Below are positions 53,866 through 62,916 of a DNA stretch of 64,000 bases, one piece after another. The notes beneath the pieces were generated by a model. It was not told the origin of the DNA, searched no databases, and saw only the letters and a program-made list of their open reading frames with translations. Position numbers and translations under genes: made by a program. Origin of the DNA: Paraflavitalea soli (GTDB lineage Bacteria; Bacteroidota; Bacteroidia; Chitinophagales; Chitinophagaceae); the NCBI RefSeq assembly GCF_003555545.1, contig NZ_CP032157.1, positions 1,244,546 to 1,308,545 of the forward strand. The letters are read 5' to 3'. Position 1 is the first letter of the stretch. The number at the start of each line of letters is the position of its first letter.

Positions 53866-55377
53866 ATGAACTATTACCATAAAATACTTTACAATATGAA
53901 ACCGACTAATTTTTACGCTTTGCTCATCACCCTGTTGCTGGTGACGATAAGCCAGGCCGCTTGTGATAAGATGCTCGATGAAAAACCCAAGGCCACACTG
54001 GAGCTGGGACAGCTAACGCCTGATATATTGGATCAAACGCTGGTGGGCGTGTATGAACCACTCACCAGGAGCCGTGGCCGCCTGTGGGAGTCTACTGTAG
54101 GGCTGGGCCTTGAACTGATGAGCGACTATGCCGATGGCGGTCCTACGCAAGTGGCCTGGAGCAATTACAATAATATCATGAACAATCCCAATGCATTGGG
54201 ACAACCATGGACCACCTTGTATGAAGCCATTGGCCGGGCTAATTATCTCATCGTAGCGCTGGATGCCAATACTACCCTGGCCACTGATCTGAAAGATAAA
54301 GCCTATGGCGAAGCCCGGTTTGTAAGGGCCATCTGTTATTTCTTTGCAGTAAGGGTATGGGGGAAAGTGCCAATGCGTCTGAAGCCGATCATCAATTCCG
54401 GTGATGTGGCCCTCGCTAAATCTGACATTCCGGTTATTTATAACCAGATCATTGAAGACCTGAAGTTTGCAGAAGGTGTACTTCCTAATAAGACCGGCGC
54501 ACCGGGACGTGCTACCAAAGGCGCTGCCAAGGTAGCCCTGGCCGATGTATACCTCACCCAGGGCGATAACCAAAAAGCCCGCGATAAGGCGAAAGAGGTG
54601 ATCGACAATAAAGCTACGTATGGCTATAACCTGGAGCCTTCTCTCGCTACGGTGTATTCACCTACGCTGCCTACCAATATGGAAGATGTATTTTCCCTCA
54701 AATTCTCGCAGTTCCTCGACCGCGGTTCTTTCATGGCATCCTATTGGGCCGATTCAAAGGCCAAAGCTGCCGGTTATTCCGTAAGCGGCAATAAATTTGG
54801 CGGCATCATTTCCGTGGCGCCCCTCATCAAGAACTGGGATGTAAAAGACCTGCGCAGACAATTCAGTCTGTATGATACCTATGTGATCAACGGGGCCACG
54901 GTGAAAGCAGAAATAGAACCTGATATCTACGACCTGCGCCTGGGCAAATACAAAGATCCCAATGCCCCTATTGATACGGGTAATGGAAATGATTTTTACC
55001 TCTATCGCTATGCCGATGCCTTGCTCATTTTTGCCGAGGCAGAGAATAAACTCAATGGCCCCGCAGCTGCTTACGATGCCATCAATATAGTGAGAAGGAG
55101 GGCGTATGGGGTTAGTTTAGACGTTCCCAGCGCCCTGGCCGATCTGCCTGCTGGTCTTTCTCAAACGGCTTTCGATGATATGGTGTTCCGGGAGAGGGGT
55201 TATGAATTCATTGGAGAGGCCAAGCGCTGGTTTGATATGGTACGTACAGGAAGAGCAGCACAATTGATCACAGAAGTACGTGGCCTCATCAAACAACCCG
55301 TACGCAAACCTACGCCTTCCAGGTTCTTATTTGCCCTGCCCGATGTAGAGCTGCAAAACAATCCGCTGGCGAACTAG
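53866..55377 (+). CDS. SusD/RagB-family nutrient-binding lipoprotein
   Basis: A 503-residue SusD protein. The first ATG gives MNYYHKILYN before the leader; the ATG at 53896 (MKPTNFYALLITLL) gives a normal lipoprotein signal ending AAC, so either is possible. SusD marks are EARFVRAICYFFAVRVWGKVP, KGAAKVALADVYLTQGDN and the C-terminal FRERGYEFIGEAKRWFDMVR. It is the partner of the preceding SusC. A strong terminator follows. Confidence 0.94.
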   Translation: MNYYHKILYNMKPTNFYALLITLLLVTISQAACDKMLDEKPKATLELGQLTPDILDQTLVGVYEPLTRSRGRLWESTVGLGLELMSDYADGGPTQVAWSNYNNIMNNPNALGQPWTTLYEAIGRANYLIVALDANTTLATDLKDKAYGEARFVRAICYFFAVRVWGKVPMRLKPIINSGDVALAKSDIPVIYNQIIEDLKFAEGVLPNKTGAPGRATKGAAKVALADVYLTQGDNQKARDKAKEVIDNKATYGYNLEPSLATVYSPTLPTNMEDVFSLKFSQFLDRGSFMASYWADSKAKAAGYSVSGNKFGGIISVAPLIKNWDVKDLRRQFSLYDTYVINGATVKAEIEPDIYDLRLGKYKDPNAPIDTGNGNDFYLYRYADALLIFAEAENKLNGPAAAYDAINIVRRRAYGVSLDVPSALADLPAGLSQTAFDDMVFRERGYEFIGEAKRWFDMVRTGRAAQLITEVRGLIKQPVRKPTPSRFLFALPDVELQNNPLAN

Positions 55378-55405
55378 TAAAGGCCTTGCTACTGATAAGT
55401 AAGTT

Positions 55406-55440
55406 GAAACACCCGGATGATTTGATCACCCGGGTGTTTC
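55406..55440 (+). terminator. Terminator of the plus-strand SusCD pair
   Basis: GAAACACCCGG (55406-55416) and CCGGGTGTTTC (55430-55440) pair perfectly around a 13-base loop, and TATTTCCCC follows. It lies 28 bp past the SusD stop and partly insulates the rhamnosidase gene. Confidence 0.8.
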
Positions 55441-55549
55441 TATTTCCCCAAACGAATAGTCAACAGCTAAAAGCTAACCCCTAACAGCTAATCCCTGTTT
55501 TTTCTATACATTTAGTATCCGGTTGTTTCACCTGTTAATGCTATTTATA

Positions 55550-57919
55550 ATGAGATCACCTGCTGTCCTTTTGCCGTTTTTCCTCCTGTTATTTGCTGTT
55601 GGTACGGCGCAACAGTTGCCTGTCAATCCTGCCTTGTTGAAAGATCACTGGTCTGCCAGCTGGATCACCTGTCCCGGCGTATCCCTGCGCAGTTATGGTA
55701 TCTATCATTTCCGGAAGACCTTTACCCTAGCCGATAAGCCTGCTTCCTTCATCGTGCACGTATCGGCCGACAACCGCTACCGCCTCTTTGTGAATGGTAC
55801 GCCAGTGTGTAATGGACCTGCCAGGGGCGATCTGTACAACTGGTATTTTGAGACCATTGATCTGGCGCCCTGGCTCAAAGCCGGTGCCAATACCATTGCT
55901 GCCCAGGTATGGAATATGGGAGAGGAGGCCGCTGTAGCACAGATTTCCAACCAGACAGCCTTTGTATTGCAGGGCGATACCGAAAAGGAAAAACTGATCA
56001 ATACCAACGGCTCCTGGAAAGTATCAGAGAATAAAGCTTATCACCCTTGCTCGATGGACAATGGCGCCCGCCTGCACTCCTATATGGTGATAGGGCCTGG
56101 TGATAGCGTACAGGCTTCCTTATATCCCTGGCAATGGGAGCAACCAACCTTCAACGACGCACAATGGCTGCCCGCCCGCAAACTGGCTTCTCCCGTAACT
56201 GTAGGATATGGTACAGATAATTTGTGGACGCTGGCGCCGCGGAATATTCCCCTGATGGAAGAAAAATTGCAGCGCATCAATACCGTACGCCGGGCAAGTG
56301 GTCTGCAAGTGCCAGATGCTTTTTTGCAGGGCAACCAGGCGCTGACTATCCCCGCCAATACCACCATAAGCATCCTGCTGGATCAAACCTTCAATACCGT
56401 CGCTTATCCGGAAATGATAGTCACCAGTGGCAAAGGCGCTGTCATCCGCCTCACCTATGCAGAAGCATTGTTTGGTAAAAATGGCAAAGGCAACCGTAAT
56501 GATATTGAAGGCAAACAAATGGCTGGCAACTACGATGTGTTTGAGGCAGATGGAGGAGCAAAAAGATTGTTTCGCCCGCTGTGGCTGAGGACCTATCGTT
56601 ACCTGCAACTGGATATTACCACGTACAATGAACCGCTGGTCATTGATGATCTATATGGCATGTATACGGGATACCCTTTCGAACAAAAAGCTGTTTTCAC
56701 CAGCAACGATGCTTCCCTGCAGGATATCTGGAATGTAGGCTGGCGTACTGCCCGGCTTTGTGCGGGGGAGACCTACTACGACTGTCCCTATTATGAGCAG
56801 TTGCAATATGAAGGCGATACGCGCATACAATCACTCATATCCTTGTACGTGACCGGCGATGATCGCCTGATGCGTAAGGCCCTGCTGGATTTTTATCATT
56901 CCCGCGTGCCGGAAGGGTTAACGCAGGGCAGGTATCCCAGCAACCGGCTGCAGGTAATACCGCCCTTCTCACTGTACTGGGTATCGATGTTGTACGATTA
57001 TTTCATGCACCGGCCCGATGAAAAATTTGTGGCCCAATTCCTTACAGGAGCCGAAGGGGTACTGAACTGGTATGAGCGCCATATTGATACTGCGCGTCAA
57101 ATGCTAGGCCCCATGAAGTGGTGGAACTTTACTGATTGGAACCACGCTTTCCCCAATGGCGTACCCGATGGGGCAACCAATGGCAATTCATCGGTCATCA
57201 CTTTGCAGTATGTATATACCTTACAACAGGCTGCTGCACTCTTCAGTCATTTTGATAAACAACCGCAGGCGGCGAGGTACAGGAAGATAGCCGCCAGTTT
57301 GAGCAAGGGTACTTACCAGGCCTGTTACGATGCCACAAAAGGAGTGATGGCCAATACCCCTGCCCATAATACATTTAGTCAGCATGCCAGCATTATGGGC
57401 GTATTGACCGGCGCCATACCTGTAGCGCAACAACAGCCCGTGATGCGGAAAGTATTATATGATACCTCCCTTAGTCAAGCCACCTTTTATTATCGTTTTT
57501 ACCTCACGCTGGCGCTGAAGAAAGCGGGCATGGGGGCGCTTTATTACAGCCAGCTTATGCCGTGGCGTGATATGCTGAAGAACGGCCTTACCACTTTTGC
57601 AGAGAATCCCGATCCTACCCGGTCCGACTGTCATGCCTGGAGCGCCAGTCCCAACTATGATTTCCTCGCTACCATTTGTGGCATTACTCCCGCAGCGCCG
57701 GGCTTCAGGAAAGTGCAGATAAAACCCCAGTTGGGTGAATTAAAGCAGGCCAGCGGCCGTATGCCCCATCCGGATGGAGATATCGAGGTAACGTTGGAAA
57801 GGAGAGGGGAAACGGGGGTGCATGCTACTATCACCCTGCCACCGGGGCTCACAGGTGCTTTCCTATGGAATAATAGTACCCGGCCGCTCAAATCCGGCAA
57901 GCAGGTCATCGCCTTATAG
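55550..57919 (+). CDS. GH78-like alpha-L-rhamnosidase
   Basis: From the ATG at 55550 the protein is 789 residues with a signal peptide (MRSPAVLLPFFLLLFAVGTAQ). N-terminal beta-sandwich domains (SADNRYRLFVNGTPVCNGPARGD) are followed by an (alpha/alpha)6 barrel with AGETYYDCPYYEQLQYEGDTR and MKWWNFTDWNH, and a C-terminal beta domain (GGITPAAPGFRKVQIKPQLGEL in similar form). This is the bacterial GH78/alpha-L-rhamnosidase architecture, although the usual D/E pattern near the barrel entrance is modified, so activity is probable rather than certain. It should release terminal rhamnose. A -7-like TACATTTA lies about 36 bp upstream. Confidence 0.85.
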   Translation: MRSPAVLLPFFLLLFAVGTAQQLPVNPALLKDHWSASWITCPGVSLRSYGIYHFRKTFTLADKPASFIVHVSADNRYRLFVNGTPVCNGPARGDLYNWYFETIDLAPWLKAGANTIAAQVWNMGEEAAVAQISNQTAFVLQGDTEKEKLINTNGSWKVSENKAYHPCSMDNGARLHSYMVIGPGDSVQASLYPWQWEQPTFNDAQWLPARKLASPVTVGYGTDNLWTLAPRNIPLMEEKLQRINTVRRASGLQVPDAFLQGNQALTIPANTTISILLDQTFNTVAYPEMIVTSGKGAVIRLTYAEALFGKNGKGNRNDIEGKQMAGNYDVFEADGGAKRLFRPLWLRTYRYLQLDITTYNEPLVIDDLYGMYTGYPFEQKAVFTSNDASLQDIWNVGWRTARLCAGETYYDCPYYEQLQYEGDTRIQSLISLYVTGDDRLMRKALLDFYHSRVPEGLTQGRYPSNRLQVIPPFSLYWVSMLYDYFMHRPDEKFVAQFLTGAEGVLNWYERHIDTARQMLGPMKWWNFTDWNHAFPNGVPDGATNGNSSVITLQYVYTLQQAAALFSHFDKQPQAARYRKIAASLSKGTYQACYDATKGVMANTPAHNTFSQHASIMGVLTGAIPVAQQQPVMRKVLYDTSLSQATFYYRFYLTLALKKAGMGALYYSQLMPWRDMLKNGLTTFAENPDPTRSDCHAWSASPNYDFLATICGITPAAPGFRKVQIKPQLGELKQASGRMPHPDGDIEVTLERRGETGVHATITLPPGLTGAFLWNNSTRPLKSGKQVIAL

Positions 57920-58103
57920 CCTGTTGGGTAGTAGCTGTCTGTTCAAATACTGTTAAAAGCGATGAAACCACAAATAGTACGATAAAATGCAGTCCTTGCT
58001 TTCATCGTGCTATTAAGACGTTGGTAGTTATGTGATCCTGTTGTTTTTTTCCTGTTGCTAATTTACATCGTCAAATTATTCATGTCACATTAGCACGATA
58101 GCC

Positions 58104-58655
58104 ATGCAACAGGACATAACAACCAGCACTGCCTTGCCCTATACCACCGTGAAAGGAAGAAATGAAAAACGAGCCGATCCCTCAACACCCGATTATGAAT
58201 TGATGAACCTTTTTAACCTGCTCAAGGCAAGAGAACCTGAGTTGTTAAGGAGGTTATTAAATTCATGTGCGGCCTTGCTGTTGAAAGATGAACCGGCTGT
58301 GCCGGGTTATCAGGCAGAGAAAGAACGTTTCCTGGTAAAAACGGGCCGGCACCTCACCTCAGTGCACATCAGCCAGGTGGCCTTTTTTTACTGTGAGAAT
58401 AAAACGGTATACCTCAAAACGAAGGACGACAGGAACCATATTCTCAAATTGAGCATCGAAGAAATAGAGAATACAGTATCACCCCGCGATTTTTTCCGCA
58501 TCAGCCGACAGATCATCGTGAGCCGGCATTCCATCAAAAAGATCATTATCTGGTTTAATGGCACCTTACGGGTAGACCTCATGCCCGGCGACCATGCCAA
58601 TATTATCATCAGTAAACTGAGAGCCCCTATGTTCAGGCAATGGCTTGGCGAATAA
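58104..58655 (+). CDS. LytTR-domain DNA-binding protein without receiver
   Basis: A 183-residue protein with a LytTR DNA-binding domain at about residues 80-180 (SQVAFFYCENKTVYLKTKDDR, then FFRISRQIIVSRHSIKKI). Residues 1-75 have no receiver domain and no phospho-acceptor aspartate, but a helical stretch (LFNLLKAREPELLRRLLNS). It is a one-component regulator candidate for the rhamnosidase/SusCD genes just upstream. An inverted pair ATCGTGCTA (58004-58012) and TAGCACGAT (58091-58099) flanks its promoter. The signal is unknown. Confidence 0.85.
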   Translation: MQQDITTSTALPYTTVKGRNEKRADPSTPDYELMNLFNLLKAREPELLRRLLNSCAALLLKDEPAVPGYQAEKERFLVKTGRHLTSVHISQVAFFYCENKTVYLKTKDDRNHILKLSIEEIENTVSPRDFFRISRQIIVSRHSIKKIIIWFNGTLRVDLMPGDHANIIISKLRAPMFRQWLGE

Positions 58656-58867
58656 AAGGTCATAACAATACCTAAGTAAGTTTAGTAAGAGTTTTCTCAT
58701 GTGCAAATCTAATTTGCTGCGGAGGGCCATTCCTGGTCCTCCTAAGTGTGTTGGCGCCTGCTGCAATAAAATAGATCAGGAAGCGTTGGCCGCCCCGGTG
58801 CAGATATGTTTTCCTGCTCATTAAACCTTTTGCCCGATCTCCTGTCTGATTACAAAACCACCCTTTT
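58656..58867. other. 212-bp gap without a gene
   Basis: Only short open frames on the minus strand that overlap the LytTR gene are found here; I see no hairpin terminator and no supported promoter box. Confidence 0.35.
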
Positions 58868-59800
58868 ATGAAAATGACCAGGAGTATTCCCGGATTGCTT
58901 ATTTGTCTTAGTATGAATGCTTTACCAGCAGAAGCCCGGGATCAGGCCGCGTCCGACTCTACAGGATTGCCAGGCGACAACTTCAGCCTGCAGGGAGCCC
59001 TTGAGCTGTTTAAAAAGGCAGGTTCTCCCGAAGAATTTGAAAAGCTGCTCAATACCTCACAGAATAAGGTCAATAACCTTGATCTCAATGAAGATGGCCA
59101 GATTGATTACATACGGGTGATCAATAAGAAAGAAAATGATGTGCAGATATTTGTATTGCAGGCCCTGGTATCTGATCAGGAAAGTCAGGATATTGCCGTC
59201 ATAGAATTGGAGAAGACCGGGCAGGACAATGCCGTAGTGCAGATAGCGGGTGATGAGGATATTTTTGGTGAAGAAACGATAATAGAACCAGGGGATGATG
59301 ACAATGCTTATAATGCTGCCGGCTCTTCAGTAGCCCGTGGTCCCAATGTGGAGCCGGTTGAAACTGCTACTGATGTTGCCATAGTGGTAAATGTGTGGGC
59401 ATGGCCTTGTGTGCGCTATGTATATGCACCTTCTTACAGGTTATGGATATCTCCCTGGACCTGGGCTGCGCGTCCTGCGTGGTGGCGTCCCTGGAAGCCA
59501 CTGTCCTGGCAGGTATACCGTCCCATACGTTATCGTTATCGTCCTCATTATGTAGTGGTGCATACACACCGGGTAGCTTATGCGCCCCGTTTGTACCGGC
59601 CCATGCGTGTTACCTCTGTTACCGTAAGGACCCGCCACCAGGTTACTGTTACCAATTACCGGACCAGTCGTAGTACCCATAGCGTAACTGCTTCCCGCAA
59701 CAATAAACAATACCATGCTACGCGTAAAACAACTACTGTAGAAGGACCGCGTGGAAATAAAGTAAGCAGAACAAAAACAACCGTACGTCGTAAAAGATAA
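58868..59800 (+). CDS. Secreted protein with acidic N-terminal and Arg/Trp-rich C-terminal halves
   Basis: A 310-residue exported protein (signal peptide ending AEARDQA). Residues 60-90 hold an EF-hand/dockerin-like loop DLNEDGQIDYIRV, which may bind calcium. The middle is acidic (GEETIIEPGDDDN), and residues 170-225 are rich in W, R, Y and P (WAWPCVRYVYAPSYRLW, WTWAARPAWWRPWKPL), followed by a Thr/Arg/Lys-rich basic tail ending TTVRRKR. The charge split suggests self-binding or envelope attachment. I do not recognise a family, and several short frames overlap it on the other strand. The next gene, 24 bp away, is a small exported protein. Confidence 0.72.
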   Translation: MKMTRSIPGLLICLSMNALPAEARDQAASDSTGLPGDNFSLQGALELFKKAGSPEEFEKLLNTSQNKVNNLDLNEDGQIDYIRVINKKENDVQIFVLQALVSDQESQDIAVIELEKTGQDNAVVQIAGDEDIFGEETIIEPGDDDNAYNAAGSSVARGPNVEPVETATDVAIVVNVWAWPCVRYVYAPSYRLWISPWTWAARPAWWRPWKPLSWQVYRPIRYRYRPHYVVVHTHRVAYAPRLYRPMRVTSVTVRTRHQVTVTNYRTSRSTHSVTASRNNKQYHATRKTTTVEGPRGNKVSRTKTTVRRKR

Positions 59801-59824
59801 TATTGAAATAAATAAAACATCACC

Positions 59825-60196
59825 ATGAAAAAGTTATTGGCTTCACTGTTCATTTTGGGTGTCGCAGCTTTCTCCACCTTGCAGGCGCAGGACGCAGGGA
59901 AAGGGGCCATGTCAAAACGCATGACCGATTCTATGACCGTACAGCTTAGCCTCACTGCTGAGCAGGTGCCCAAGGTACAGGCTATCAATGATGATTTTGC
60001 GGCGAAAGCAGCAGCCATCAAAAGTGAAGGAGGCGACCGCATGAGCAAGGGCAAAAAGATCAAAGCCGCCAACAGTGAGCGTGATAAGGCCCTGAAAGCA
60101 GTATTGACCGAGGCACAATTCAGCGAATACAAGGCCCATAAGAAAGAGAACAAAGCCGAGATGAAACAGCGGTTTAAAAAGAGGAAGCAGGGCTAG
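59825..60196 (+). CDS. Small secreted helical (Spy/CpxP-like) protein
   Basis: A 123-residue exported protein with a signal peptide (MKKLLASLFILGVAAFSTLQAQ). The mature chain is basic and helical, with LSLTAEQVPKVQAINDDFAAK and LKAVLTEAQFSEYKAH, a layout like the LTxxQ motif proteins (Spy/CpxP), which are small periplasmic chaperones. Assignment rests on this pattern only. It overlaps the convergent APH-like gene by 4 bp. It follows the Arg/Trp-rich secreted protein by 24 bp, so the two are probably co-transcribed. Confidence 0.72.
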   Translation: MKKLLASLFILGVAAFSTLQAQDAGKGAMSKRMTDSMTVQLSLTAEQVPKVQAINDDFAAKAAAIKSEGGDRMSKGKKIKAANSERDKALKAVLTEAQFSEYKAHKKENKAEMKQRFKKRKQG

Positions 60197-61188
60197 AAAC
60201 AATACTGGTCCATTATTTTTTTGATAAGCGCTACCCGCTCCTTCAGAAAGCGTGTAGTAAAGAAGTGCGTGGAGAAATCATCAAACTGGTCATAATGGAA
60301 GCCCAGATAGAACACCCAAAATCCAAGGTTGAGCAAGGGGATGGCCTGCTCTTCTGCTGCTGATACGGGCCTTGTTTCCCGGTAGGCGCTGAGGAATACC
60401 TGGAAAGCCCTGTCTGATTGTTCCCGGGTGCTTTTGCCCAGGATCACATCCACGGCGAAATGCGTCCAGTAGGTCATAAGGTCGTTCACGAGATAACCTT
60501 TACCTGCAAAATCGAAATCAAAAAAAGTGACTTGATTCTGTTCATCAATGTGAAAGTTCTTGGGCAGGAAATCAAAATGGCAATAACCTACAGCAAAGTT
60601 GCTGGTATCCAACCCCTCCAGTTTCTGTATAATGGCGGCGGCTGTATCCTGTAAATATTGGTATTCATCGGGCAGTTCATGGAAGGCGGGCGCCAGGGCA
60701 GCTATAGGTCCCAGCAGCGTAGTCTGGTGATTATAACTTCTTCTTGCATGGCTAAGCTGAATGGTGGAAGTAATATCATGAACCCGCGCCATTGCGCGGC
60801 CTGTATTGGTGATCTGCTCATCACTGATCACACCTACGGGTTTTCCCGCCGCATAGCTAAACAATACGCCGTAACGGGTGCCTTCGGCGGCTTCGAAAGA
60901 TTGGATCTGCCCGCCTTCCAGGTCCCTGATGGGGTGGGATACAGGGGCGCCCCCTTCCTGCAAGGCATTCAGCAATTCCACTTCTCCTTTTATTTCTTCC
61001 AGCGAGCGGTGTGCATCCCGGTATATTTTGAAGATATAGCGTTGTGCCTCACCTTCCAGTTTATACGTATCACTCACGCCCCGCAGCAGGTAGCGACAGA
61101 TGAGTGGAGAAAATCCATACAGGTTTTCAATGGCTTTTCCCAGGGCAGGGGCCGACAGGGTAGAGTATTGGGTGGGGAAAATGGCCAT
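60193..61188 (-). CDS. Aminoglycoside/homoserine-kinase-like phosphotransferase
   Basis: A 331-residue cytoplasmic protein of the APH/choline-kinase fold. The catalytic loop is GYCHFDFLPKNFHID (the H-x-D-x4-N pattern), and the metal-binding DFDFAGKG follows. The nucleotide-binding lobe is at residues 20-120 (SDTYKLEGEAQRYIFKIYR). It could act on homoserine, a sugar, choline or an aminoglycoside; nothing nearby points to one. No resistance should be inferred. Its stop overlaps the convergent Spy-like gene. Confidence 0.8.
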   Translation of the reverse strand: MAIFPTQYSTLSAPALGKAIENLYGFSPLICRYLLRGVSDTYKLEGEAQRYIFKIYRDAHRSLEEIKGEVELLNALQEGGAPVSHPIRDLEGGQIQSFEAAEGTRYGVLFSYAAGKPVGVISDEQITNTGRAMARVHDITSTIQLSHARRSYNHQTTLLGPIAALAPAFHELPDEYQYLQDTAAAIIQKLEGLDTSNFAVGYCHFDFLPKNFHIDEQNQVTFFDFDFAGKGYLVNDLMTYWTHFAVDVILGKSTREQSDRAFQVFLSAYRETRPVSAAEEQAIPLLNLGFWVFYLGFHYDQFDDFSTHFFTTRFLKERVALIKKIMDQYCF

Positions 61189-61313
61189 GATTGATTTTTT
61201 GAGTGGGGCGCGAAGCTAAGGGATTTCATTGATATTGGAACAGGATAATATTGGCAAACACCCGGTGAAGCAGCATATAAGAAATGTGGCAGCAATCACT
61301 GACATTTATCAAT

Positions 61314-62207
61314 ATGAAAACAACATTGCCATCCCTCCTGCTGCTATGTACTTCTTTGGCAGCCGTTACAGGTACAGCGCAGGAGGCGCCTGCTGCCCTC
61401 CTAAAAGATTATGAGCAGGCCATGATAGCGCCACCGCCTGCTGCCCTGGCGCTCGATACCTTCTATAAGAAACATGCTGATGCATTTGGTATTCCCATTG
61501 TGTCATCGGGCAAAGTGCCCAATGCGGCCCTGCTGATAGGGCGTGATATTGTGAATTATATGCTGGTCAAAAGGCCCGATATACGCGCTGAGTTAATAAA
61601 GCGGAAAGCCCGCGTGCTGGTGATGGCGGAAACGGAAATGGAGACAGACCTGCCCGAACGCAGCAACTGGAAGAAACCTGCCCGCGACGACAGGCGGTTA
61701 ACGCCCGGCGAAAGGGATAATTATGATAAGCCCGGTGGCATTGCCAGTATGAGCGACAGGGAGTATTGGAACAAGCGGGCGCGTGGCATGGGCGGTACGG
61801 TAACCTCTTGTGCGGAAGAGAACCTGCTGGGTTATCCCGGTACGCGGTATTATGGGGAGAATATATTGGTGCATGAATTTAGCCACAATATCATGGGCGC
61901 TTTGCGCAATGCCGATTCGGCTTTGTTTGCAGAGATCCAACCAGCGTATGAAGCAGCCAAAGCCAAGGGCATGTATAAAGGTCAGTATGCGATCAATACG
62001 GTGGCCGAATATTGGGCGGAAGGCACCCAGTGGTGGTTCTGGAGCAACTACGAGTTTTATGATGGCGATACCCGGGTGCAAACGCCGGATGACCTCAAAG
62101 CCTATGATCCCGCTTTATACAGTATTCTGGAGCGGGTGTATCCCGGTCACCATAATCCTGCTGATGTGTATTATGGTCGTAATGTGAGACCAGCAAAGCG
62201 CAAGTAG
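61314..62207 (+). CDS. Secreted HExxH metallopeptidase-like protein
   Basis: From the ATG at 61314 the product is 297 residues with a signal peptide (MKTTLPSLLLLCTSLAAVTGTAQ). The motif VHEFSHNIMGAL is an HExxH zinc-peptidase signature, and NTVAEYWAEGTQWWFWSN, 44 residues on, may supply the third (Glu) ligand. The upstream ATG at 61284 would add ten residues ahead of the signal peptide. No named peptidase family is recognised; the aromatic WAEGTQWWFW segment is distinctive. Its 3' end has a strong terminator. Confidence 0.75.
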   Translation: MKTTLPSLLLLCTSLAAVTGTAQEAPAALLKDYEQAMIAPPPAALALDTFYKKHADAFGIPIVSSGKVPNAALLIGRDIVNYMLVKRPDIRAELIKRKARVLVMAETEMETDLPERSNWKKPARDDRRLTPGERDNYDKPGGIASMSDREYWNKRARGMGGTVTSCAEENLLGYPGTRYYGENILVHEFSHNIMGALRNADSALFAEIQPAYEAAKAKGMYKGQYAINTVAEYWAEGTQWWFWSNYEFYDGDTRVQTPDDLKAYDPALYSILERVYPGHHNPADVYYGRNVRPAKRK

Positions 62208-62243
62208 ATTGGTAAGCTGATTTCATTAGAACAAGTACGTATA

Positions 62244-62285
62244 AACCAGTGCCACCCGCACATTGCGGGAGGCGCTGGTTTTTTT
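62244..62285. terminator. Terminator between convergent genes
   Basis: AACCAGTGCCACCCGC and GCGGGAGGCGCTGGTT pair with one G-T wobble and one mismatch, and five T residues follow on the plus strand. It separates the metallopeptidase-like gene from the convergent fibronectin-like gene. Confidence 0.8.
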
Positions 62286-62295
62286 CATTAAATCA

Positions 62296-62916
62296 TCAGG
62301 CTGCCATGCGCAGTTGAACATTGGTATAGGCAATTTGCTGGCGGGGGCCGATTGCTGCCACCCTGAACCAGTATTTCTTACCTGGCTCAAGATCGGTAAT
62401 GGTGGCTTTGCGCACCGTTGTAAATTGTTGTGTCCATTCGCTGGTGGGTGTCAGCGGGTCGGCTGTATATTCATGAATGTAGGATCGGGCACCTGTGACG
62501 CGGTCTACGCTGGAAACTACCTCGCCTTCATTTACACCGTTGCCTACTGAAAAATTGTCGGGCACGCTGATGGGCGGCAGGTTGGCTGCAGGCTTTGCAA
62601 GGTCAAAGCCGCTGCTCACGAGGGCCGCCTCACTGCCACCGGATGTAAAGGTTACATAGCCGGCAAGGTCCATCAATGTTTTTTCCAATAAGCTGCGCAT
62701 AAGGTTTTTGTTAGCTACCTCTGCCTTGTCGCGTGTTAGTGCTTTAGATAGGGCAGTAGCGTAGGCCGTTATATGCGAATTTACAACTGTGAGTGCAGGA
62801 ACCGGGGTGGTGAAATACGTATTATCGGTCATTGCTGCTACAATAGCCTGGGCTTTTATTTCCAGTTCGGGATCAGACAGTCTTACAAAATCAAGTTTTA
62901 AACGCGGTGTTTTCAT
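62296..62916 (-). CDS. Fibronectin type III-like protein, unknown function
   Basis: A 206-residue protein. The N-terminal half is helical (DPELEIKAQAIVAAMTDN, AYATALSKALTRDKAEVANKNLMRSLL). The C-terminal about 80 residues form a fibronectin-III-like beta domain (GEVVSSVDRVTGARSYIHEYT, then TDLEPGKKYWFRVAAIG). There is no obvious signal peptide. Similar Bacteroidota proteins are of unknown function; I do not infer more. Confidence 0.75.
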   Translation of the reverse strand: MKTPRLKLDFVRLSDPELEIKAQAIVAAMTDNTYFTTPVPALTVVNSHITAYATALSKALTRDKAEVANKNLMRSLLEKTLMDLAGYVTFTSGGSEAALVSSGFDLAKPAANLPPISVPDNFSVGNGVNEGEVVSSVDRVTGARSYIHEYTADPLTPTSEWTQQFTTVRKATITDLEPGKKYWFRVAAIGPRQQIAYTNVQLRMAA

